Of a DNA stretch of 56,484 nt, positions 50,582 to 56,484 are shown piece by piece (within the stretch, counting starts at the first letter, position 1; each line of letters starts with the position of its first letter). The notes beneath the pieces are model-generated. The model searched no databases. It was not told the origin of the DNA and was given only the letters and a program-made list of their open reading frames with translations. This stretch comes from DATMQA01 sp035566895. GTDB lineage: Bacteria > Verrucomicrobiota > Verrucomicrobiia > Limisphaerales > UBA8199. The DNA is taken from contig DATMQA010000072.1 in assembly GCA_035566895.1 (NCBI GenBank), positions 1 to 56,484 on the forward strand. Reading direction: 5' to 3'. The position numbers and the translations under genes were made by a program.

Positions 50582-51108
50582 CCACTCCATGGGTCCGGGA
50601 AAATGGTCCCTCTTAAGGGCAACCCGCTTGACGACATCGGCACATGCGAAAATTCAATTCGATGGTGTACGGCGGCGGGCTTTTTCGCAAATCCGCGCAG
50701 GATGCGATGCTGGCCAAGCCGAAGCTGCGACCAGGAATTGAGGCTGAGTCGAGTCGAAAGGCCTTCGATTCCCGTCAGGGACGCGCGACAATAGCCCACC
50801 CGTTTCAACGGTGGGTAGCAATGCGCCCGAGGACCAAGTCCAGTCAGGGACGGCAGAGCGCCGACAGCTTGATGAGTCCCCTATTGAACGGAGCGAGCGA
50901 GAGCTTTCCTCGGCTGACCTTTTCAGCATTTCAGTTGTTGCTCTGGTGGCTCTACCGCACAAACCGTATCGCGCCCCTGCTACAGAGCTCGCGCCCAGGA
51001 AGCTCCCTTGACCAAAAGAGCCGAAACTCTCGCGTAACTCACCTTCCCGCAAAAGGCGAAAAATAAATTTCATCGTGACAAAGTTAGAAAGGCTGATTAA
51101 ATTGTGCC
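50582..51108. repeat. REP-like region, inverted copy
   Basis: No gene. The stretch about 50765-50870 holds a repeat with the hairpin CCCACC-CGTT-TC-AACG-GTGGG and flanking TCCCTGACGGGA-type blocks. It matches 52262-52352 in the opposite orientation. Confidence 0.65.
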
Positions 51109-51324
51109 ATGAGCTTCAGCGAAGTTCTCCAGGAGCTGCCCGGGCTTACCTTCGAGCAGCGGCAATTGGTTGTGCGACGCGCCCTGGAACTGGATGATCC
51201 ACCGCTTAGTGGGGCTGATGAATCCCTCGTGGAAGAGCGGTTGGCCGCCCTGCGGGACGCTCCGACCTCCGCGATACCGCTCGATGAAATGAAGGCCCGG
51301 CTGCGGTCGCGTTACCGCAAATGA
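51109..51324 (+). CDS. Putative addiction-module antitoxin
   Basis: A 71-residue acidic/helical protein with ESLVEERLAALRDAPTSAIP followed by LDEMKARLRSRYRK. It matches the short addiction-module component family (PF09720-like) that precedes ParE/RelE toxins. Its stop overlaps the start of the toxin gene (51321-51324). It probably represses its own operon and binds the toxin. Confidence 0.85.
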   Translation: MSFSEVLQELPGLTFEQRQLVVRRALELDDPPLSGADESLVEERLAALRDAPTSAIPLDEMKARLRSRYRK

Positions 51325-51629
51325 CCTGGCGCGTCGAGTTCGCGCCGCAGATCGAGCAAGACGTCGCCGAGGCGGCTGACTGGTACGAAAGCCGGCAACC
51401 CGGACTTGGTGCGCAGTTCATCGAGGAAATCATCCGTGTGTGGGATGCCCTGGCACAGAACCCACTGCTCAATTGTCGCCGCCATCACAACAGAAATATT
51501 CGTTGGCGCTATCCAGACCGTTTTCCCTACCGAGTTATTTACGAAGTAAACGAGGCAGAGAAGACCGTTAAGGTGGCCGCCGTGTTCCACGCGGCGCGGC
51601 ATGACTGGCATTGGAAGAAACGCCTATGA
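51321..51629 (+). CDS. RelE/ParE-family toxin
   Basis: A 102-residue protein with the fold signature AEAADWYESRQPGLGAQFIEE, then RRYPDRFPYRVIY-like (here IRWRYPDRFPYRVIYEV) and a C-terminal AVFHAARHDWHWK. It is most like the RelE/ParE superfamily type found behind PF09720 antitoxins. Translationally coupled to the antitoxin by ATGA. The target (ribosome or gyrase) cannot be told from sequence. Confidence 0.87.
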   Translation: MTWRVEFAPQIEQDVAEAADWYESRQPGLGAQFIEEIIRVWDALAQNPLLNCRRHHNRNIRWRYPDRFPYRVIYEVNEAEKTVKVAAVFHAARHDWHWKKRL

Positions 51630-51847
51630 AGTCAAACAACCAAAACTGCATTCGGCGAAACAAATTGAATTCGACCCGGACCTGCTCCTTCAGAGCCTGT
51701 GTCGTCATCCTGAGCATCTCGAAGCCAAAAAGAAGCTCATCCTGCGTGTGACCAGTCTTTTTCTCCTTGCGCCGGTCCAGGGACTCAAGCCGAAGAACAT
51801 TGTCGGCATTCGCCAAAATCTCAACTGACCCGCCTTCGCAGCTCTGT

Positions 51848-52189
51848 ATGCGCTGGTTTACTTCCGCAGCTTTGCTGGTCCCGCTTTTGATGGCTCAACC
51901 AGCCCTGGCTTTGGAGCAGCAGGTTCTTGCGTTAAGCCACGTCACGTTAATTGATGGAACGGGTGCATCGGCTCGGCGCGACATGACGGTAGTAGTAACG
52001 GGGGACCGCATCACGACCATCGGAAAAAGTACCCGCGTGCGTCTGCCAACCAATGCCGTTGTAGTGGATGCCACCGGAAAATATCTAATTCCAGGCATTG
52101 TCAACCAACAAATACACGGAGCTGCGGTGCGGGTCGGTGCGGGTGTGGGTCGGTCGGCTCGGTTGTCTGGGACCTTCGATGAAGGATAA
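51848..52189 (+). pseudogene. Truncated amidohydrolase (N-terminal fragment)
   Basis: A 113-residue frame from ATG 51848 with a signal peptide (TSAALLVPLLMAQPALA), followed by a normal amidohydrolase N-terminal beta domain: LSHVTLIDGTGASARRDMTV, VVTGDRITTIGKSTRV and VVVDATGKYLIPGIVNQQIH. The metal-binding HxH that should come next is absent; the sequence diverges at IVNQQIH and stops after about 30 unrelated residues. The break point is close to the start of the REP-type region at 52205, so the gene was probably cut by recombination or repeat insertion. Confidence 0.75.
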
Positions 52190-52714
52190 GTCGCGCCTTC
52201 AGCGCTAAAAACGGTTCGGGCCCACAACCCGTTCACGAGCGACAACCGAGAGATCCAGCCTCTTCGTCTGCCGTCCCTGGCGGGACTTTGCAGACCTCAT
52301 CGGCTGGCCCCGTTGAAACGGGTGGGCTATTTTCAACCATCCCTGGCGGGATGAGGCTGAAAAGCAAAAAGCAAAGGCGGGTTGGGCCTGACGGGGTTTG
52401 AGGCAACGGAACAAAACAGCCGCTGGAGGTTTCGCGACGAGCATAAACCGTTGAAAAGGTTCCCACGGTCTCGACGTCGTGCGCCACCCCGCTGAAGCGG
52501 GGTGTTAATGAGAGCCGACACGGGACCAGGTCGATGGGCTTGCCAGCCGGTAGAAGGCTTTGCCGGCCGGCGGTGTAAGCAACAACTCGTTTTGCAGGTT
52601 CGTCGCAGGGGTCGGACCAGAGTTCAGTCCCCGCGAGGTATGGTGCGCCCTCAAGTCGTTGGAAAGGCTTAAGCCCCCGCAACGTAAATTCCTTGTTGCC
52701 TCAACGATTTTAAG
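52190..52714. repeat. REP-like region, direct copy
   Basis: No convincing gene. It contains the repeat matching 50765-50870 (about 52262-52352, with CCCGTTGAAACGGG) and a single REP unit of the family at 20660-20830 (52445-52515). The short reading frames here encode only repeat-derived peptides. Confidence 0.65.
52445..52515 (+). repeat. Single REP unit
   Basis: Starts AAACCGTTGAAAAGGTT and ends with the perfect hairpin CACCCCGCT-GA-AGCGGGGTG (52485-52504) followed by TTAATGAGAGC. It matches the right half (20759-20830) of the 170-bp element. Confidence 0.8.
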
Positions 52715-52885
52715 TTGAAGACGAGAATCCGTTGTGAGATTCAACCGGCGTCAGGCTGGCAGGATGCTCGTTTTACCCTTATCCACAAACACTTACAGCG
52801 ATTCATCAGCGGTGCAGAACATGTGGCACGGCACCAGCAATACGGGGAAGCTGTGTATGAAATTCACAATACTTTGTCGTATCCG

Positions 52886-54091
52886 ATGATCGCGCCAGCT
52901 TCGCCAATTGCGAACGAGTTGGAAATAACACCAAACGATTTGGAATCCAACTCGAGGGATTCTCGCATCCCTCGAGCGCGAGTCGTTTCTTTTGTGACTG
53001 TGATCGTGGGCGTGCTGCTCGCGGCGAACTGGTTCGTATGCCAGACCTGGAATCACTTTTGGGGAACGCCATCGGTGCCGCTCTGGCAAATCGTTCCACC
53101 GGCGCTGACTCTCGCGTTTGTCGTCACCACGCTCCTCGGATTCCGTCAGGCGAACGCATTCCTGCGAGTTATGTATCGAGTTTCCGCAACCTGGTTGGGC
53201 GTTTTTAGCTTCTGCCTCTTCGCAGCCGTCGGGTGCTGGTTTGTTTACGTTCCTGTGAAGCTTTTGGGCTTGCCGGTTGAACCACGCGCGATTGCGGCGG
53301 TGCTTTTCGGCCTCGCCTTCTTCGCCAGCGTTTATGGTCTGGTGAATGCTGCCTGGATTCGTGTCACACCTATCACGGTGAAGCTGCCCAATCTGCCCGA
53401 TGCCTGGCGCGGGCGAAGCGCAGCGCTCGTGACGGACCTGCATCTTGGCAATGTCCGGGGCGCCGGTTTCACCCGGCGCGTCGTGGCCAAACTTCAACGC
53501 CTGCAACCCGACGCGGTTTTTGTCAGCGGCGATATGTTCGACGGCACCAGGGCGAATTTGGAGCAGCTCGTTGGTCCGTGGCGCAAGTTATCCGTGCCAC
53601 GCGGCATGTATTTCGTGAGCGGCAATCACGAGGAGTTCACGACCCGCACCGGGTTTCTTGATGCAATTGGACGCACCGGCATCCGCGTGTTGAACAATGA
53701 AAAGGTGGAGGTTCACGGACTTCAAATCGTTGGCGTGCATGATGGCGAGGCGGGCGAGCCCCAAGTTCTGCGCGCCGTCCTGCAATCGGCCCATCTTGAT
53801 GGCCGGCGTTCGAGCATCCTCCTGGCGCATCAACCTTCGAACCCGTCGATTGCCGCCGAAGCCGGCATTTCCTTGCAGCTCTCCGGCCACACGCACGGTG
53901 GACAAATCTGGCCGTGGAGTTGGGTCGCCGCGCTGGTCCACGGACGATTCAACTACGGACTAAACCGCCTGGGCACCTTGCAGGTTTTTACCAGCAGCGG
54001 CGTCGGCACTTGGGGTGCGCCGATGCGGGTCGGCACAAAGTCCGAGATCGTCCTGCTTCGATTTGAAGCAGCGGAAAACCAGAATCCATAA
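52886..54091 (+). CDS. Membrane-bound metallophosphoesterase (YkuE-like)
   Basis: About 401 residues from ATG 52886; the frame stays open from 52715 but the extra 57 residues are unconserved. Several membrane segments occupy the first half of the protein (SFVTVIVGVLLAANWFVC, ALTLAFVVTTLLGF, FSFCLFAAVGCWFVYV, AVLFGLAFFASVYG). The calcineurin-like domain then shows DLHLGN, SGDMFDG, GNHEEF and GHTHGGQIWPW, the usual two-metal ligands. Relatives hydrolyse UDP-diacylglucosamine or phospholipid substrates at the membrane. It begins after a REP-type region and is a single gene. Confidence 0.9.
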   Translation: MIAPASPIANELEITPNDLESNSRDSRIPRARVVSFVTVIVGVLLAANWFVCQTWNHFWGTPSVPLWQIVPPALTLAFVVTTLLGFRQANAFLRVMYRVSATWLGVFSFCLFAAVGCWFVYVPVKLLGLPVEPRAIAAVLFGLAFFASVYGLVNAAWIRVTPITVKLPNLPDAWRGRSAALVTDLHLGNVRGAGFTRRVVAKLQRLQPDAVFVSGDMFDGTRANLEQLVGPWRKLSVPRGMYFVSGNHEEFTTRTGFLDAIGRTGIRVLNNEKVEVHGLQIVGVHDGEAGEPQVLRAVLQSAHLDGRRSSILLAHQPSNPSIAAEAGISLQLSGHTHGGQIWPWSWVAALVHGRFNYGLNRLGTLQVFTSSGVGTWGAPMRVGTKSEIVLLRFEAAENQNP

Positions 54092-54191
54092 AGCTTCGCC
54101 ATGAGAGGTGTCAAACAATAGGACCCCACCGCAGCGAGCGCCAAACCGCTGAATATACCAGGCCAGCCTGAAGCTGCAGCCGGCCTAAGCT

Positions 54192-54353
54192 TCATTGGGC
54201 CAGAATCTCGGGGGCCGCCTTGAGGCAGAACTGGTCCAGCAAGCCCGGCAGGTTCTTCGGATCAGTTCCGATCTCCGTGGCACCCATGACGGACAGCGTC
54301 TCCGGTTGCATGCTTTCGTAGCGTCCAATCGGTGGACGCCGTGCGGATTCCAC
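54192..54353 (-). CDS. Possible small ORF downstream of the RHH-like gene
   Basis: A 53-residue frame from GTG 54353 (ESARRPPIGRYESMQPETLS, then MGATEIGTDPKNLPGLLDQF). It starts 3 bp after the RHH-like stop. It could be the C-terminal remnant of a larger gene or a small protein. There is no family I recognise and the start is uncertain. Confidence 0.35.
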   Translation of the reverse strand: MESARRPPIGRYESMQPETLSVMGATEIGTDPKNLPGLLDQFCLKAAPEILAQ

Positions 54354-54356
54354 CTT

Positions 54357-54602
54357 TCATGCGACTCGTTTTATTCTGGCACGAGAGACGATGCGCCGGC
54401 GAATTTCCGCCAGCACCTTCCGTCCACGCGCCGGATTGCCCCGCTTTTGGCGCGTCACAAAACGGGCTTCCGCCTGGCGCTCAGCGATGACATGAGTGAC
54501 AAAATTATCGAACAGCCTTTGCACACTCGTCCCAGTGGAACGCGCCACACCGAGCAGCGCCTTGTGCCGGGACTCGTCACAACGATAAGGAATGGTTTTC
54601 AT
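54357..54602 (-). CDS. Small basic RHH/antitoxin-like protein
   Basis: An 81-residue protein with TIPYRCDESRHKALLGVARS and GTSVQRLFDNFVTHVI, a pattern like the ribbon-helix-helix or short antitoxin proteins that keep a strand followed by two helices. The C-terminal half is Arg/Lys-rich. It overlaps the stop of the preceding ORF by 4 bp. It is probably a DNA-binding regulator or antitoxin; the family assignment is by shape only. Confidence 0.6.
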   Translation of the reverse strand: MKTIPYRCDESRHKALLGVARSTGTSVQRLFDNFVTHVIAERQAEARFVTRQKRGNPARGRKVLAEIRRRIVSRARIKRVA

Positions 54603-54829
54603 TTTACGATTTTCAGATGTTGCGCCGGTGTCACCACGCGCGGCGAGACAAATTGAAGTTCGCCCCGCGCAAAGTCATGCGCGAAAGGAGTGAACCCGGC
54701 ATTGACGAAGAGTTGCTGGCAAGCTGAGCCATATGCCAAGGGAATGCGGCGTTTTAAGCCGTCACTTGGTTTCCTGCGCCCGGTTGCCACGGGAAACTTC
54801 GTCGATACAATGGCGCCATGAACAAGCAT
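54599..54829 (-). CDS. Small ORF preceding the RHH-like gene, possibly a fragment
   Basis: About 76 codons from ATG 54829 (the frame is open to 55078 but antisense to a real gene). The C-terminal 45 residues look protein-like (PLAYGSACQQLFVNAGFTPF, ELQFVSPRVVTPAQHLKIVK). It overlaps the RHH-like ATG (54599-54602). Its proposed start overlaps the start of the plus-strand beta-helix gene by 12 bp. It could be a toxin or a remnant; I do not recognise it. Confidence 0.4.
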   Translation of the reverse strand: MLVHGAIVSTKFPVATGRRKPSDGLKRRIPLAYGSACQQLFVNAGFTPFAHDFARGELQFVSPRVVTPAQHLKIVK

Positions 54830-56484
54830 CTGCGGGATGTGGTGGCGTTGGGTTGGGTGCTCATACCGCTGGCAGGGTTGGGAGCGGCAGTGGACGCAGC
54901 CAGGCCGGCGGGCTGGAGTTGGCAGGAAACTTACGCAGAGGTTGACCCCAAGGGCGACCTGACCTGGCAGCCGCACCCCTTCGTGTTCGAAGCGGCGGCC
55001 CCTGTGCGCTACATTGACTTTGAGGCCGGCGGTGACACGAATCCCGGCGACGCGCCGGGGAAACCCTGGAAGCATCATCCGTGGGACCCCAACGCAACCG
55101 GTAACGCTGCGGCGGCGACGGGGATTCGAACTTACGTTTTCAAGCGGGGCAGCGTTTATCGCGGGCGGCTAGCGGTTAAGGAGACCGGGCAAGCAGGGGC
55201 GCCCATCCGGCTCACGAGCGATCCGACCTGGGGAAACGGCGAGGCGGTCCTGTGCGGTTCCGAACGCGTGCGGGGGTGGCAGCGGGGGACAACGCACAAG
55301 GACATCCCCGAGCCGGACCGCGTCTGGTGCGCGGACCTGGATTTTGCGCCACGCTGTGTTTGGAGCGTCAGCAAAGAGGGCAACATCACGCGGATTCCGC
55401 TGGCCCGAACGCCGAACTGGAAGGTGTCGAACCCGGACGACGTGAAGAGCGAGTGGTGGGTCTGGGACAACCCGGGCAAGCCATTCGGCAACACCATCGC
55501 AGACGCGCGTGGCCAATTGATGCACCTGGGCATTGATACTAAACACATCAAGGACCAACCGGAGGATTATTTCAAGGGAGCGTTGATCTGGCCCGAATAC
55601 GGCTGGGTCATGAGCGCGCCCTATCCCACCGAGGTCGAGGTGGTGGACTTGCAGCGGCACGGCCTTGGCTTTGGCGGGTGGACCGGTGGTGGAACCGGCG
55701 GCGTCATCATGCGCAACATGCGTTATTACCTCGAAGATAAACCGCAGTATCTCGACGATCCCGAGGGCGAATATTGGTTTGAGAAAAAGGGGGCGGGCGG
55801 GCGCCTTTACCTGCGGCCGCCGGGCGACGTCGATCCCAACACGCTACAAATCGAGGCAGGCCGCCAAATGAACCTGGTCGAGGGTGAGAAGGTCGAGCAT
55901 CTCCATATTAGCGGCCTGACGTTTCGCTTCACCACGCCGGCATGGGATATCACTTCGGCGCCATGGGATTTCAGCACCAAGCCGTGGACTTTCCGCAAGG
56001 AAATGCACCCGGGCTGCGTGCGGGTCTGGGGTTCCGGCCGGGACATCCGGATTGCCAACTGCCGTTTCGAGCATGTGTTTTTCCCCATTCGCATTCGTTC
56101 GCTGCTCGCGGGGCAGCGGGTGGATGACGTGCGGATCGAGGACAACGATTTTCGTTTCACGGACGACGGTATCCTCTCGGTTTCAGATGGGTCGGGCTGG
56201 GGCTATGCGGCGTTGCGCGGACGGCTGGGCGATGTGCGCATCTATCGCAACCACTCCTTCGAGACGGGCCGGCGCCCCGCCCGCTACAGTACCGGCACGG
56301 GCATGGAAGTGACCGGCGCGCGAACGCTCGAGCTGGCGGGCAACGTCATCGAGCGCAGCTACGCGCAAGGCATAGACGTTCACGGCGCGAAGGTCAGCGG
56401 TATGTGGGGCGATGTGCCTTTCACGCGCCTGCTGGTCCATCACAACAAGGTCTGGGAGTCGATGCTCAACTGCAATGACTACGG
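54818..56484 (+). CDS. Right-handed parallel beta-helix protein, N-terminal part (runs off right edge)
   Basis: The frame is open from ATG 54818 to the end of the window (555 codons). The signal peptide is VVALGWVLIPLAGLGAAVDA. After an Asp/Trp-rich N-terminal domain (DLTWQPHPFVFEAAAPVRYI, YVFKRGSVYRGRLAVKETG) come beta-helix coils with regular Asn positions (LHISGLTFRFTTP, RDIRIANCRFEHVFF, DDVRIEDNDFRFTDDG, GDVRIYRNHSFETG, RTLELAGNVIERSYAQGIDV). This pattern matches the PbH1/DUF1565-type polysaccharide lyase and hydrolase fold. A carbohydrate-active role is likely; the catalytic residues are probably beyond the edge. Confidence 0.85.
   Translation, partial: MNKHLRDVVALGWVLIPLAGLGAAVDAARPAGWSWQETYAEVDPKGDLTWQPHPFVFEAAAPVRYIDFEAGGDTNPGDAPGKPWKHHPWDPNATGNAAAATGIRTYVFKRGSVYRGRLAVKETGQAGAPIRLTSDPTWGNGEAVLCGSERVRGWQRGTTHKDIPEPDRVWCADLDFAPRCVWSVSKEGNITRIPLARTPNWKVSNPDDVKSEWWVWDNPGKPFGNTIADARGQLMHLGIDTKHIKDQPEDYFKGALIWPEYGWVMSAPYPTEVEVVDLQRHGLGFGGWTGGGTGGVIMRNMRYYLEDKPQYLDDPEGEYWFEKKGAGGRLYLRPPGDVDPNTLQIEAGRQMNLVEGEKVEHLHISGLTFRFTTPAWDITSAPWDFSTKPWTFRKEMHPGCVRVWGSGRDIRIANCRFEHVFFPIRIRSLLAGQRVDDVRIEDNDFRFTDDGILSVSDGSGWGYAALRGRLGDVRIYRNHSFETGRRPARYSTGTGMEVTGARTLELAGNVIERSYAQGIDVHGAKVSGMWGDVPFTRLLVHHNKVWESMLNCNDY

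Noticed and set aside
50644..51066. Overlapping 140-codon frames on both strands
   Set aside because: They overlie REP-like repeats and lack any domain.
54195..54656. A 153-codon plus-strand frame
   Set aside because: Antisense to the RHH-like and neighbouring small ORFs; no recognisable motif.
55156..56443. Several minus-strand frames at the right end
   Set aside because: Antisense to the beta-helix protein, whose frame is open to the window edge and has a signal peptide and repeated coils.

Overview
The window looks like a chromosomal segment from a Gram-negative, polysaccharide-degrading bacterium of the PVC group, most likely Verrucomicrobiota close to Limisphaerales/Pedosphaera. This rests on gene content, not on a marker gene: a two-component regulator-propeller histidine kinase, large Thr/Asn-rich secreted proteins, RHS proteins, cohesin/dockerin-like modules, glycoside hydrolases, a cytochrome c plus copper monooxygenase-like fusion, and a very high load of short repeats. 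The sequence is GC-rich. I saw no rRNA, tRNA, CRISPR array or recognisable transposase.

Layout. 1-1763 (minus): a ROK regulator whose stop overlaps the start of a sugar-isomerase-like gene that runs off the left edge. 2026-4815 (plus): apolipoprotein N-acyltransferase, then a coiled-coil membrane-anchored protein overlapping a 56-residue lipoprotein gene. 4890-8552 (minus): RNase Y, 5-formyl-THF cyclo-ligase and RarA, separated from the plus genes by a large hairpin. 9118-13743: a CheY-like regulator (minus), then a hybrid propeller/histidine kinase overlapping its NarL-type response regulator (plus). 14103-18529: two paralogous secreted proteins that share an upstream motif. 18530-21362: a repeat island holding a DUF3631 ATPase gene between two diverged direct repeats. 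21363-23768: a GH2 enzyme. 23785-38288 (minus): an RHS region made of a sigma factor, a small protein, a 1020-residue secreted protein, a 1981-residue RHS protein, and then small downstream genes that include two signal-peptide-bearing RHS 'tips' and candidate partner proteins. 38675-45386: GH43, CPBP protease, B12/radical-SAM protein, cytochrome c/monooxygenase-like protein, haem peroxidase. 45626-50581: an FG-GAP/cohesin/dockerin protein, a cupin and a small secreted protein. 50582-54829: REP-like repeats, a toxin-antitoxin pair, a truncated amidohydrolase, a metallophosphoesterase and small ORFs. 54818-end: a beta-helix protein cut by the window edge.

The strongest unexplained signals are four. 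(i) At least twelve tandem tracts with exact periods of 6, 7, 8, 9 or 10 bp and different word sequences lie in gaps and inside genes (lnt, rarA, the DUF3631 gene). (ii) The DUF3631 gene is bounded by composite repeats. (iii) The RHS locus carries secreted orphan RHS tips, each followed by a small membrane or lipoprotein gene. (iv) Two copies of the palindrome TTATCCC-N5-GGGATAA lie just upstream of the 1020-residue gene in that locus.

Translational coupling through ATGA overlaps is frequent (ROK/isomerase, coiled-coil/lipoprotein, kinase/regulator, 169-aa/1020-aa genes, RHS fragment/tip, antitoxin/toxin). All functional calls come from reading motifs by eye.
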